From Candidatus Competibacteraceae bacterium (lineage in GTDB: Bacteria > Pseudomonadota > Gammaproteobacteria > Competibacterales > Competibacteraceae): a stretch of DNA of 64,000 bases. This document shows, in pieces, positions 1-9,382 of this stretch. The stretch covers positions 3,173,001 to 3,237,000 of the forward strand of contig CP065007.1 of assembly GCA_016699715.1 (NCBI GenBank), read 5' to 3'. Each line of letters starts with the position of its first letter. Positions within the stretch are counted from its first letter, which is position 1. Made by a program: the position numbers and the translations under genes. Under the pieces are notes generated by a model. It was given only the letters and a program-made list of their open reading frames with translations, was not told the DNA's origin and made no database searches.

Positions 1-152
1 CCCTTGGCGGGCATCTCACCCTCCAGCACTCGCACGTTGTAGCTCAGCTCGTCGCCTTTCAGTACCGGGTCACGCAGTTCTATTACTGCATCGTTAACCT
101 TATTTTCATGGATGACCGACAGGGTGGCGTTGGACGGATCGGACAGGGATAT
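1..152 (-). pseudogene. Open fragment of an unrecognised small protein, cut by window edge
   Basis: Reading the minus strand from about 152 to 1, one frame stays open and gives a plausible beta-rich stretch (it includes VLKGDELSYNVRVLEG) that runs off the window. A stop codon lies at 153-155 and no ATG, GTG or TTG start precedes the conserved-looking part, so it is either a 5'-truncated remnant or a gene starting at an in-frame Met near the edge. The text resembles small secreted proteins of proteobacteria, but I cannot name a family. It lies directly downstream of the dehydrogenase at 168-1127 on the same strand. Confidence 0.3.
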
Positions 153-167
153 TCAGCATTCACGGCG

Positions 168-1127
168 TCATCCCACCACCCGCACCGGCGCACCACTCAA
201 AAATCCGGCGATATTCTCCGCCAGTTGCCCGACCAGCCGCTGGCGCGATTCGCGGCTACCCCAGGCGCAGTGCGGAGTGACGATTAGATTGGGGATATCG
301 GGTGCCAGCAATGGGTTGCCCGCCACGGGTGGCTCCAGACTCAGTACGTCCACGCCGGCCCCACCCAACGCACCCTGGCGCAAGGCATCGGCCAGTAGCG
401 CCTCGTCCACCAAGCCGCCACGCGCGGTATTGATCAGGATCGCGTCGCGGCGCATCAGCGCCAGTTCCCAGGCACCGATCAGGCCCCGGGTTTCCGGCGT
501 CAGCGGACAATGCAGGCTGAGCACGTCCACCTGCGGCAGCAGCAGCGGCAGCGGCACTCGCCCCTCCTGCTCCTCCTCCACCACGCCGGGGCGTTGGGCA
601 ATCAGCACCCGCATGCCGAACGCCTCGGCCACCCGGGCCACGCCCCGGCCCAGCTCGCCATGGCCGACGATGCCCAACGTCTTGCCAGCCAGCTCGCGGA
701 TTGGAAAATCCAGCAGACAAAACTGGTTGGCTTGCCGCCAGCGACCGTCGCGCACCGCCCGCCGGTAGTCGGACAGCCGGGTGACCAACGTCAGCAGCAG
801 CGCGAATACATGCTGCACCACCGCCGCGGTGCCATAACCACGACAGTTGCAGACCGTTACGCCCCGTGACGTCGCCGCCGCCAGATCGACGTTGTTCAGG
901 CCGGTGGCGGCGATGCAGATCAGCCGCAGTCGGGGAGCATGGCGCAGCGCGGCCGCGTCCAGCATCACCTTGTTGCTGATGATCACTTCAGCTTCGGCGA
1001 TGCGCGTGGCGACCTGATCGGGCACGGTGGCGGGGTAATAGCGCAGATCCGGCAGGATGCGGTCGATGCCGTTAAAATCGAGATCGCCGCAATCGAGCGA
1101 ATCCCGGTCGAGAAAGACACCCAGCAT
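168..1127 (-). CDS. D-isomer-specific 2-hydroxyacid dehydrogenase
   Basis: NAD(P)-dependent oxidoreductase of the D-2-hydroxyacid dehydrogenase family, 319 residues, the usual length. The Rossmann glycine motif GHGELG is at about residues 155-160. The family catalytic set is visible: Arg236 in NTARGGLVDE, Glu265 in the VLSLEPP segment and His286 in TPHCAWG. The closest known types are hydroxypyruvate/glycerate dehydrogenases, but the substrate cannot be read from sequence. The ATG at 1127 was chosen because AAGGGG lies nine bases upstream and the protein then begins at the normal family N-terminus. An in-frame ATG 33 bases further upstream is possible. Divergent from hemH with about 60 bp between starts, so the promoters probably overlap. 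Confidence 0.88.
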   Translation of the reverse strand: MLGVFLDRDSLDCGDLDFNGIDRILPDLRYYPATVPDQVATRIAEAEVIISNKVMLDAAALRHAPRLRLICIAATGLNNVDLAAATSRGVTVCNCRGYGTAAVVQHVFALLLTLVTRLSDYRRAVRDGRWRQANQFCLLDFPIRELAGKTLGIVGHGELGRGVARVAEAFGMRVLIAQRPGVVEEEQEGRVPLPLLLPQVDVLSLHCPLTPETRGLIGAWELALMRRDAILINTARGGLVDEALLADALRQGALGGAGVDVLSLEPPVAGNPLLAPDIPNLIVTPHCAWGSRESRQRLVGQLAENIAGFLSGAPVRVVG

Positions 1128-1187
1128 GGCGATGAACCCCTTGAGGACGATTCGTTTCATTATAAGACACCGAGGCATGACCGCATC

Positions 1188-2294
1188 ATGATGCAAGCGA
1201 CCCTCACCTGCTTCTCCCACGATCAGCCCACCCGCACCGGTGTACTGCTGGCCAATCTCGGCACCCCCGACGCCCCCACTCCCGCCGCCCTGCGTCGTTA
1301 TCTGGCCGAGTTCCTCTGGGACCCGCGGGTGGTGGAATTGCCCCGGCCGTTGTGGTGGCTGATCCTGCACGGCATTATCCTGCGCATCCGTCCGGCCCGG
1401 TCCGCCCGTAAGTACCAGACCATCTGGACCGAGGACGGCTCGCCACTGCTGGCGATCAGCCGCCGGCAGGCGATGGCGGTGGCGGCGGCGCTGCGCCAAC
1501 AGTGCCTGGGTCCGGTACAGGTGGCGTTGGGAATGCGCTACGGCAATCCCTCCATCGCCTCGGCGCTGGCCGACCTGCGGGACGCCGGCGCGCGCCGGCT
1601 GCTGGTGCTGCCGCTGTACCCGCAATACTCCGCCACCACGGTCGCCTCGACCTTCGACGCGGTTGCCGCCGAACTGCGACGCTGGCGCTGGCTACCGGAC
1701 CTGCGGCTGATCACCCACTATCACGACGATCCCGCTTATCTGGAGGCGCTGGCCACCAGCATCCGCGCCGCCCGCGCCGAACAGTCCGGCGAACGGCTGC
1801 TGTTCTCCTTCCACGGCCTGCCCAAACGCAACCTGCTGGCTGGCGATCCCTACCACTGCGAGTGTCACAAAACCGCCCGGCTGGTCGCCGAACGGCTGGG
1901 CTTGCAAAAGGATCAGTGGGCGGTGGCGTTTCAGTCGCGCTTTGGCCGCGCCGAATGGCTGCAACCCTACACCAGCGAGCTGCTGGCCGCTTGGGCGCGG
2001 GCCGGGGTCAAGGGGGTGGATGTGGTGTGCCCCGGTTTCGCCGCCGATTGTCTGGAGACGCTGGAAGAAATCGCTCTCGAAAACCGGGAAGTGTTTCTGG
2101 CGGCCGGCGGCGAGTACTACCGCTATATCCCGGCTCTGAACGACGCGCCGGCCCACATCGAAGCGCTGGCCCGACTGATCGTCCGGCACGCGGCCGGCTG
2201 GCCGGAATTCGACCCCGACCATGACCCGGTCGCCACCGCCGCCGAACGGGTCGCCAGGCAGGCCCGCGCCTTGGCCATGGGTGCGAGGGTTTAA
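1188..2294 (+). CDS. hemH: Ferrochelatase
   Basis: Inserts ferrous iron into protoporphyrin IX, the last step of protoheme synthesis; cytoplasmic or membrane-associated. The N-terminal motif VLLANLGTPDAP, the metal-site motif FSFHGLP (His about residue 209) and the C-terminal region CPGFAADCLETLEEI are all classic for HemH. Length is 368 residues, at the long end for bacteria. Two consecutive ATG codons occur at 1188 and 1191; either could be used, with a weak GAGG upstream. The extra open frame further upstream overlaps the divergent dehydrogenase and is not coding. Confidence 0.95.
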   Translation: MMQATLTCFSHDQPTRTGVLLANLGTPDAPTPAALRRYLAEFLWDPRVVELPRPLWWLILHGIILRIRPARSARKYQTIWTEDGSPLLAISRRQAMAVAAALRQQCLGPVQVALGMRYGNPSIASALADLRDAGARRLLVLPLYPQYSATTVASTFDAVAAELRRWRWLPDLRLITHYHDDPAYLEALATSIRAARAEQSGERLLFSFHGLPKRNLLAGDPYHCECHKTARLVAERLGLQKDQWAVAFQSRFGRAEWLQPYTSELLAAWARAGVKGVDVVCPGFAADCLETLEEIALENREVFLAAGGEYYRYIPALNDAPAHIEALARLIVRHAAGWPEFDPDHDPVATAAERVARQARALAMGARV

Positions 2295-2495
2295 CCCGAG
2301 TCGCCAGCGGACCGCCACGGTCCGCCACGCCGGACGCGCCAAGTCGCGGGAAATTCATGGGTCCGGCCTGCCGGCGATTTCGCCCTCCATCGGACCTGAC
2401 GCCTTCTATACTGACTCGGTAGATGCGGTGTCTAGGAGTCCTCCGCGCCACAACGACCCACGGCACGGTCGCGAAATCGATCCGGTGAGGGCAGC

Positions 2496-3248
2496 ATGAT
2501 TCATGGTGTGTTATTTGATCTGGAAGGCGTGCTATACGTCGGCGGACACCCTCTGCCCGGTGCCCGCGAAGCCCTGCTCAGCTTGCGCGCGGCCGGCATT
2601 CCGGCCCGTTTCGTCACCAACTCCACCCGCCTGACGCGCGGCGCGATCATTAACCGCTTGGCGCGGATCGGACTGGAGGTTTCGCTCCAACACCTGTTTA
2701 CCCCGGTGGTCGCGGCGCGCAACTATCTGATCGCTCGGAAACTGACGCCGCATTTGCTGGTGCATGCCGACATCCAGGGCGAGTTCGCCGACCTGCTGGG
2801 CGGACCGCCCGGCGCGGTCCTGCTCGGCGACGCCGGCAATGCTTTCGGTTACGGGACGCTCAACGAATGCTTCCGGCTGCTGTTGGGCGGCCTGCCACTG
2901 CTGTCGATGGGTTCCAATCGCTATTTCCGCGAAAACGGTCAGTTGAGCCTGGATATCGGTCCGTTCATGACCGCGCTGGAGTACGCCGCCGAGATGGAAG
3001 CCGTGGTGCTGGGCAAACCCTCGCCCGAGTTCTTCCTGGCGGCGGTCAACAGCCTCAACCTGCCGCCCCAGGATGTGGTGATGGTCGGCGACGACGCCGA
3101 AATGGATGTATGCGGCGCGCTGGCGGCCGGTCTGCGCGGGGTACTGGTGCGCACCGGCAAGTACCGTCCGGGCGACGAGGCCAAGGTCGTGCCTCACGGC
3201 GGCCGGGTACTCGACGACCTTGATGCGGTAATCGATTACATTCTTTGA
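2496..3248 (+). CDS. HAD-superfamily IIA phosphatase (LHPP/NagD-like)
   Basis: 250-residue haloacid dehalogenase-type hydrolase. Motif I is DLEGVLY, with nucleophile Asp8; the second acid of the usual DxD is Glu10, as seen in some HAD-IIA proteins. Motif II is FVTNSTR with Thr/Ser, and motif III/IV is MVGDDAEMDV near the C-terminus. The order and the large cap between motifs II and III fit the NagD/LHPP group, which dephosphorylate small phosphoesters or phospho-lysine/histidine; the substrate is unknown. Start ATG follows GTGAGG at 2484-2489. It stands alone about 200 bp after hemH. Confidence 0.85.
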   Translation: MIHGVLFDLEGVLYVGGHPLPGAREALLSLRAAGIPARFVTNSTRLTRGAIINRLARIGLEVSLQHLFTPVVAARNYLIARKLTPHLLVHADIQGEFADLLGGPPGAVLLGDAGNAFGYGTLNECFRLLLGGLPLLSMGSNRYFRENGQLSLDIGPFMTALEYAAEMEAVVLGKPSPEFFLAAVNSLNLPPQDVVMVGDDAEMDVCGALAAGLRGVLVRTGKYRPGDEAKVVPHGGRVLDDLDAVIDYIL

Positions 3249-3358
3249 AGCGCCGCTATTGCGGGTAAAATCCGCCCTCGTTTTCAACCCCTTTTCTGCT
3301 GGCGGTTCCGGAAAATCATTGGCCGACTCGCCCCCTTTCGCACCGAATCGGAGTTTTC

Positions 3359-4309
3359 ATGCGCGTCCTGTTTCCCGATATCAAACCCTATGCTACTCAA
3401 CGCCTCGCGGTGGACTCACTGCATACTCTATATATTGAGGAATGCGGCAACCCCAATGGCCTGCCGGTCCTGTTCCTGCACGGCGGCCCCGGTGCCGGTT
3501 GCGAACCGATGCATCGGCGTTTCTTCGACCCGCAACGCTACCGTATCGTGCTGTTCGACCAGCGCGGCAGCGGTCAATCCAGCCCGCACGCCGAACTGCG
3601 CGACAACACCACCTGGCACCTGGTGGCGGACATCGAAAAACTGCGCGAACACCTCAACATCGACCGCTGGGTGGTCTTCGGTGGTTCCTGGGGCTCGACT
3701 CTGGCGTTGGCCTACGCCGAAACCCACCCGGATCGGGTACTGGGTCTGATCCTGCGCGGAGTGTTCCTGTGCCGCGACCAGGATATCCACTGGTTCTACC
3801 AGCACGGCGCCAACCGCCTGTTCCCCGATTTGTGGGAACATTTTCTGGCACCGATTCCGGCGGCGGAACAGCACGACCTGATCCACGCCTACCACCGGCG
3901 GCTGACTGGTGCCAACGAACTGGAGCGACTGCGCGCGGCCAGAGCCTGGTCGGTGTGGGAAGGCGCTACCCTGACCCTGGAAAGCAACTCGACCATGGTC
4001 GAGCACTTCAGCGAAGCTCACCGGGCGCTGAGCCTGGCGCGCATCGAGTGCCATTACTTCGTCAATCAGTGCTTCATGGAACCCGAGCAGTTGCTGCGCG
4101 ATGCCGACCGGCTGCGGACCATGCCCGGCGTCATCGTCCACGGCCGCTACGACGTGGTTTGCCCGCTGGACAATGCCTGGGCGCTGTACCAATCCTGGCC
4201 GGAAGCAGATCTGCGGATCGTCTCGCCGGCCGGGCATGCCGCCAGCGAACCGGGCATCGTCGATGCGCTGATCACCGCCACCCAGGCGTTCGCCGATCGG
4301 CTGGGATGA
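3359..4309 (+). CDS. pip: Proline iminopeptidase
   Basis: Alpha/beta-hydrolase of peptidase family S33 that removes N-terminal proline from peptides; cytoplasmic. 316 residues, the usual size. The oxyanion-hole motif HGGPGAG is near residue 40, the nucleophile elbow GGSWGS puts Ser110 at the centre, and Asp265 (GRYDVVCP) and His293 (AGHAAS) complete the triad. The N-terminal segment with YIEECGNPNG is typical of bacterial Pip. Its stop overlaps the start of dtd by the ATGA arrangement, so the two are probably translationally coupled. Confidence 0.93.
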   Translation: MRVLFPDIKPYATQRLAVDSLHTLYIEECGNPNGLPVLFLHGGPGAGCEPMHRRFFDPQRYRIVLFDQRGSGQSSPHAELRDNTTWHLVADIEKLREHLNIDRWVVFGGSWGSTLALAYAETHPDRVLGLILRGVFLCRDQDIHWFYQHGANRLFPDLWEHFLAPIPAAEQHDLIHAYHRRLTGANELERLRAARAWSVWEGATLTLESNSTMVEHFSEAHRALSLARIECHYFVNQCFMEPEQLLRDADRLRTMPGVIVHGRYDVVCPLDNAWALYQSWPEADLRIVSPAGHAASEPGIVDALITATQAFADRLG

Positions 4310-4761
4310 TTGGGCTGTTGCAACGGGTGACCGAGGCACGGGTCGCGGTCGGCGGCGACACGGTGGGCGCCATCGACGCCGGCTTGCTGGTGCTAATCGG
4401 GGTCGAGCGCGGTGATACCGAGATCCAGGCCGACCGGCTGCTGGAGCGCCTGCTTGGCTATCGGGTATTCGCCGACGCCGACGGCAAAATGAACCGAAGC
4501 CTGCGCGAGGTCGGCGGTGGACTGCTGCTGGTACCACAGTTCACCCTGGCGGCCGATACCCGCAAGGGACTGCGTCCCAGCTTCACCCCGGCCGCGCCGC
4601 CGGACGAAGGCGAACGATTGTTCGGCTATCTGGTCGAACGGGCGCAACGCCAACATACGCCAGTCGCCACCGGCCGCTTCGGCGCTCACATGCGGGTCGG
4701 CCTGAGCAACGACGGCCCGGTGACTTTCTGGCTGCGCGTGACCCCAACCACCGGTACCTGA
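4306..4761 (+). CDS. dtd: D-aminoacyl-tRNA deacylase
   Basis: Hydrolyses D-amino acids mis-charged on tRNA (proofreading). 151 residues, the usual length. Contains the paired active-site segments PQFTLAADT (Gln78-Phe79-Thr80) and NDGPVTFWL near the C-terminus, the latter including the Gly-Pro chirality-proofreading motif. The residue before Gln78 is Pro, where many homologues have Ser. The ATG at 4306 shares bases with the pip stop codon, so a short coupled operon pip-dtd is likely. Confidence 0.93.
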   Translation: MIGLLQRVTEARVAVGGDTVGAIDAGLLVLIGVERGDTEIQADRLLERLLGYRVFADADGKMNRSLREVGGGLLLVPQFTLAADTRKGLRPSFTPAAPPDEGERLFGYLVERAQRQHTPVATGRFGAHMRVGLSNDGPVTFWLRVTPTTGT

Positions 4762-4792
4762 CCCATTTCTCCTTCGGATCCCCACCATCCGT

Positions 4793-7700
4793 ATGATCCC
4801 GTATTTTCTGTCTTCCTCCGGCATTGCGTCGCGTGCCGGAAATTTCACCCTTATTCTGCTGCTATCGATCATGCTGGCGACGGTCGTCCGAGCGCAGCCG
4901 ACCGCGCCGGTGACGCCACCGGTCGATCCCGCCAAGATCGCCGAGCAGCAGGCGGCGCGCCGGCAGTCTCTGGAGCACGACCGGCAGTCCATCGAACGCA
5001 CCCGCCAGGACTTGCAGGCGCGGCTCGCCGATCTGCCGCGGCAGATGGAGACGCCGCGCCCGGAACAGATCGACGAGGCGATGCTGGAACAGACCCGGGT
5101 GGATGCGGAATCGGCGCGGCTGCGCCAGGAAAGCGCGCTGTCGGAACTGAACAACAGTCGGCGGCGTATTGAAGATCTCCAAAAGGGGATCGGCGAACTG
5201 GAAGCACGCGAGCAATTGCTGAAAAATCCCGCCAAGGAGGCCACCGAGGGGGCGGCTGACCGCGCCGAGCAACTGCGGCGGACCAGCCAGGCTCTGACCC
5301 AGCAGCGTGCGGATCTGGAGCTGGAAAATCTCAATCTGGCTAATCTGCGCGACCAGTTCGAAATTGCCAAGCTGCGTTTGAAACTGGCCGAACAGTGGCG
5401 GGAATGGATCGAACAGCGCTTCCAGCAGCGCCAGGAGCAAGGCCGGCAGAGCGCCCAAGCCGAACTGGTTGGCCGGCTGCAAGCGGACCTTGTCACTCAA
5501 CAGGACCGAGCCAACGCGCTGCGCCAGCGACTGTCTCAGAATCAGGGCACGCTGCCGCTGGTGCTCTGGCAACGCCTGGTCACCGAGCTGCAAACGGTCG
5601 AGGAGCACATCAACCTGTTGAGCCTGGACCGCCATCTGGCGGAGACCGCCAATATGTTGGCCCGTCTGAAGGATCTGCCGAACAACGCCAGCGTCGACCC
5701 GGACGACCTGCGGGACGCGCTCGAACAGCTTGCCGCGATGCGCGACGACCTGCGCCGCACCGAAGATCTGCTACAACAAAAAAGCGCCGTCTACGAGCAA
5801 CAGCGCCAGGTGATCGAACGGCGCGAAGCGACGACGGCGAACGACCGGCGGCTGCGCGGCGAGGAACTGCAACTGACCGGCCAGTTGCTGGACGATTTGA
5901 GTCAGCGCGCCGGCCAGGCGCAGGACCAGTCGCTCCAAGTCAACAGGATCGCGGCACAGCTCGACCACGATTACCGGGAACGTCTGCGGCGGGATCTGTT
6001 CACCCGCAAACCCTACCCAGATACGACCGAGGCCTGGCGGCAACTCCTGGAGGCCATGGCCGCCGCGCCCCAGGTGTTGTTCTACCAGATCCGGCTCAGC
6101 CTGGAATCGACCATTCGGGCCCTGCTGGATGCGACCGTGCTGCGCTGGGCCATTCTGGTGGCGTTGGAGGGTATGCTGCTCTGGGGACTGGTGGCGACCG
6201 TGCGCGGTCTGCGGCGGGCCTCGCGCCGCCTCGGCGAGCAGCGGGTACAGGGCGACAGCTTTCTGCGCCAGTTGGTCGCCAGCGCGCTGCTGCTGGCCCG
6301 AGCCAACCTGGGGGGTACCGGCTTCGCGGCCGCCCTGCTGTGGCTGCTGTGGCTGGTCGAGGTCCCCCAGCCGGGGTTTGGTATCCTGATGACGCTGGCC
6401 CTGGCGTGGCTGGCGATCAAGCTGCCGGTCAGCCTGGCCTGGCTGCTGCTGGTTTCGCCGCGCCTGCTGGCCGAACAGCGGCAACCGGCGCTGTACCGCC
6501 AACTGTTTTGGACTCTGATCGGCGGTGGTGCGCTGGTCGCCCTGGTGGTGTTGGCGCATCTGAGCGATTTATCCGCCATCGTGGTCAACGCCTTTGATCG
6601 CCTGTTCATGCTGTACTGGTTTTGGGCGTTTCTACCCGTGCTGCGTATTCGCCGGCTGGTCATGGACCTGCTCGGCGCCCGGCAGGAGGGACGGCTGTGG
6701 TTCGTGGTACTGCGTTTTGGCAGCCTGCTGCTGCCGCTGTCGCTGCTGGGCGCCGCCGTGCTGGGGCTGCTCGGCTACCTGCAACTGGCCTGGCTGGTCG
6801 CCGGCTACCTGCTGGTCTTCATCGCCGTGCTGGTCGGCTGGCTGTTGGCGCGCAGCCTGCTGAACGATCTGGTGGTGGCGTTGAAAAACTTTGCCGTGAC
6901 CCATTCCGGCTACGGTTTGCTGTGGACTCAGGACATCATCACCCCCCTGCACCGGATTTTGAACCTACTGCTTTTCCTGGGCGCATGGGTCGTGTTGTTC
7001 CGCGCCTACGGCTGGACCGGCGAATCCGCGGTGGTCACCTCCATCTGGGCCTTCCTGGAGCGGCCGCTGTTTACCATGGGCGCGGCGGAAATCACCACCT
7101 GGCGCATTCTGATCACCATCACCATCCTGCTGGTGGTGATCTGGCTGGGGCAATGGAGTCGGGCGATCAGCTATCGCTGGGTGCTCTCCCACATCAGCGA
7201 TTTGGGCGTGCGCCACAGCCTGTCGGTTTTCACCCAGTATGCCGTGGTGTTGGTCGGGCTGCTGTTCATCCTGCGGGTGGTCGGCATCGATCTCACCACC
7301 TTGGCGGTGTTCGCCGGGGCGGTGGGCGTCGGCATCGGGCTGGGCATGCAGAGTCTGGCCAACAATTTCGTCAGCGGCCTGCTGCTGCTGATCGAGCGGC
7401 CGCTGCGCACCGGGGATATCGTCCAGGTCGGCACTCACTTGGGCGAAGTGACCAGCATCGGCATGCGCTCGCTGACCGTGCAGACTTTCGACAACGAGTC
7501 GGTGATCATTCCCAACGCCGAGGTGATCGGCAACGCCTTCACCAACTGGACGCACGGCGACCGGGTGCTCCGCACCATCCTGTGGGTTGGCATCAGCTAC
7601 GACGCCGACCCTCATCAGGCGCAGAAAATCATCGAACGGATCCTGCGGGAACATCCGGCGGTACTAGCGGAGCCGGAACCGCTGGCCCTGCTCTGGGATT

Positions 7701-7966
7701 TCGCCGATTCATCGGTAAAGTTCCGCGTCCAGTATTTCATCGATCTGGGCCGGGATCATCTGCTGAAAACTCACAACGAGATTCTGTTCACGGTCTGGGA
7801 TCGGTTCAAGGAGGCTGGAATCCGCATTCCTTACCCGCAACAGGATCTCTACCTTAAGGAGTGGCCGGCATCCAGCCCGGCCGGTTTGATACCAGCCCCA
7901 TTCAGTTCCGGCCCGTCATCCGGTGGCGCCGGCCCCATTACCCACCATACCGACATCACTCGATGA
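4793..7966 (+). CDS. Large MscS-family mechanosensitive channel (MscK/KefA-like)
   Basis: 1057-residue inner-membrane channel that opens under membrane tension. Residues 1-34 form a signal peptide ending in a VRAQP-type cleavage region. About residues 40-430 are rich in Glu, Arg, Gln and Leu heptads and form a periplasmic coiled-coil domain. Many hydrophobic segments follow, and the C-terminal third contains the MscS pore and beta domain (NFVSGLLLLIERPLRTGD from about residue 858, then NAEVIGNAFTNWTHGD). Size and order match MscK/YbdG-type giant members rather than short MscS. Its last codon overlaps the YqhA start (ATGA). Gating ions or K+ regulation cannot be judged. Confidence 0.9.
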   Translation: MIPYFLSSSGIASRAGNFTLILLLSIMLATVVRAQPTAPVTPPVDPAKIAEQQAARRQSLEHDRQSIERTRQDLQARLADLPRQMETPRPEQIDEAMLEQTRVDAESARLRQESALSELNNSRRRIEDLQKGIGELEAREQLLKNPAKEATEGAADRAEQLRRTSQALTQQRADLELENLNLANLRDQFEIAKLRLKLAEQWREWIEQRFQQRQEQGRQSAQAELVGRLQADLVTQQDRANALRQRLSQNQGTLPLVLWQRLVTELQTVEEHINLLSLDRHLAETANMLARLKDLPNNASVDPDDLRDALEQLAAMRDDLRRTEDLLQQKSAVYEQQRQVIERREATTANDRRLRGEELQLTGQLLDDLSQRAGQAQDQSLQVNRIAAQLDHDYRERLRRDLFTRKPYPDTTEAWRQLLEAMAAAPQVLFYQIRLSLESTIRALLDATVLRWAILVALEGMLLWGLVATVRGLRRASRRLGEQRVQGDSFLRQLVASALLLARANLGGTGFAAALLWLLWLVEVPQPGFGILMTLALAWLAIKLPVSLAWLLLVSPRLLAEQRQPALYRQLFWTLIGGGALVALVVLAHLSDLSAIVVNAFDRLFMLYWFWAFLPVLRIRRLVMDLLGARQEGRLWFVVLRFGSLLLPLSLLGAAVLGLLGYLQLAWLVAGYLLVFIAVLVGWLLARSLLNDLVVALKNFAVTHSGYGLLWTQDIITPLHRILNLLLFLGAWVVLFRAYGWTGESAVVTSIWAFLERPLFTMGAAEITTWRILITITILLVVIWLGQWSRAISYRWVLSHISDLGVRHSLSVFTQYAVVLVGLLFILRVVGIDLTTLAVFAGAVGVGIGLGMQSLANNFVSGLLLLIERPLRTGDIVQVGTHLGEVTSIGMRSLTVQTFDNESVIIPNAEVIGNAFTNWTHGDRVLRTILWVGISYDADPHQAQKIIERILREHPAVLAEPEPLALLWDFADSSVKFRVQYFIDLGRDHLLKTHNEILFTVWDRFKEAGIRIPYPQQDLYLKEWPASSPAGLIPAPFSSGPSSGGAGPITHHTDITR

Positions 7967-8493
7967 AAACGATTGAATTGCTTCTCGAACGCTTCATCTT
8001 GCTCAGCCGCTGGCTGCTGACGCCGCTGTATCTGGCGCTGATCGCCATCCTGATTCTATTCGCGGTCAAGGCCTACCAGGAGGTAATCCATCTGTTCGCC
8101 ACCATTGCCACGCTTACCGAAAGCGATCTGGTATTGGCGGCGCTGGCATTGATCGATCTGGCCCTGGTGGCCAACCTGCTGGTGATGGTGGTGCTCAGCA
8201 GCTACGAGACTTTTGTATCCAATCTCGACGTGCGCGAAGGGCAGGAAAAACCGCCCTGGCTGGGCAAGATCGACGCGGCGACCATCAAGATCAAGCTGGC
8301 GGTCGCCATCGTCGCCATTTCGTCCATTCATCTGCTCAAGGCGTTCATGACCGTCCCACCCCAGAATGGCGATCAGCCTGTATGGAACCATCAATTATTC
8401 TGGCTGGTGGTTATCCACATGACCTTCGTGCTGTCGGCGCTACTGATGGCGGTGATCGACCGTATCGCCTTCGCTCCGCACCGTAGCCACTGA
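7963..8493 (+). CDS. YqhA family (UPF0114) integral membrane protein
   Basis: 176 residues with about four hydrophobic segments. The N-terminal LLERFILLSRWLLTPLYLAL and the middle NLDVREGQEKPPWL are characteristic of the YqhA/UPF0114 family, whose function is unknown. The start overlaps the stop of the upstream mechanosensitive channel, so the two are likely co-translated; this pairing hints at an osmotic or envelope role, which is inference. The gene ends five bases before the convergent DUF815 ATPase. Confidence 0.85.
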   Translation: MKTIELLLERFILLSRWLLTPLYLALIAILILFAVKAYQEVIHLFATIATLTESDLVLAALALIDLALVANLLVMVVLSSYETFVSNLDVREGQEKPPWLGKIDAATIKIKLAVAIVAISSIHLLKAFMTVPPQNGDQPVWNHQLFWLVVIHMTFVLSALLMAVIDRIAFAPHRSH

Positions 8494-8498
8494 GCGGC

Positions 8499-9377
8499 TC
8501 AGAGACTGTGCCGACCGACCCAGTCGCGGGCGAACTGCCAAGCCACTCGGCCGCTACGCGAGCCGCGCTGCAACGCCCATTGCAACGCCTGCTGGCGGGC
8601 GGCCTCGTTCAAGCCCGTCGGCCATCTCAACTGCTCCAGCCAGTAGCCGACGATGGCCAGATAATCATCCTGGCTGAATGGGTGAAACGACAGCCACAGC
8701 CCGAACCGCTCCGATAGCGAGATTTTTTCCTCCACCGCTTCACCGTGGTGCAACTCGCCGTCGACGAGACGGGCGTCCTCGTTTTCCCGCCGGTATTCGG
8801 GCAGCAGATGGCGACGATTGGAGGTGGCGCAGAGCAATACGTTGTCGGGCGCGGTGCTGATCGAACCGTCCAGCATCGCCTTGAGCGCCTTGTAGCTGGG
8901 GTCGTCGGCTTCGAACGACAGATCGTCGCAATAAAGCAGGAACCGCTCCGGCCGCTCGAACAGGGGATCGACAATATCGGGCAGGTCGATGAGATCCTGC
9001 TTGTCTACTTCGATCAGGCGCAGGCCGCGCTCGGCGTATTCGTTGAGCAGGGCCTTGATCAATGACGATTTACCGGTGCCGCGCGCGCCCCACAGGAGCA
9101 CGTTGTTGCAGGGCCGTCCGGCCAGAAATTGCCGCACGTTTAGATCCAGTGCCGTCTTTTGCCGGTCGATTCGCTGCAAATCGGCTAACCGCAGGCGATG
9201 AGGATGCCGTACCGGTCGCAGGGCGCCACGCTGGCCGAGTCGCCGCCAGCGGAATGCCCGGTCGTATTTCCAGTCCGGCGGCGCTGGCATCGCCGGCAAG
9301 CCTTGCTCCAACCGTTCGAGCGCGGACGCCAGCCGTTCAGCCAGCGCCCGCTCAAGCGATAGCGTCACCGACGGCAT
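8499..9377 (-). CDS. DUF815 family AAA+ ATPase
   Basis: 292 residues. Walker A GARGTGKSS spans residues 97-105, Walker B LLYCDDLSF starts about residue 147, and the sensor segment CATSNRRHLLPEYR and the C-terminal FHPFSQDDYLAIV are typical of DUF815 proteins. Cytoplasmic, function not established. It starts five bases after the stop of prc on the same strand, so prc-DUF815 is a probable transcription unit. Confidence 0.9.
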   Translation of the reverse strand: MPSVTLSLERALAERLASALERLEQGLPAMPAPPDWKYDRAFRWRRLGQRGALRPVRHPHRLRLADLQRIDRQKTALDLNVRQFLAGRPCNNVLLWGARGTGKSSLIKALLNEYAERGLRLIEVDKQDLIDLPDIVDPLFERPERFLLYCDDLSFEADDPSYKALKAMLDGSISTAPDNVLLCATSNRRHLLPEYRRENEDARLVDGELHHGEAVEEKISLSERFGLWLSFHPFSQDDYLAIVGYWLEQLRWPTGLNEAARQQALQWALQRGSRSGRVAWQFARDWVGRHSL

Positions 9378-9382
9378 GGGCG

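Noticed and set aside
3428..4537. Long minus-strand ORF (369 codons)
   Set aside because: Antisense shadow of pip and dtd, both with clear catalytic motifs.
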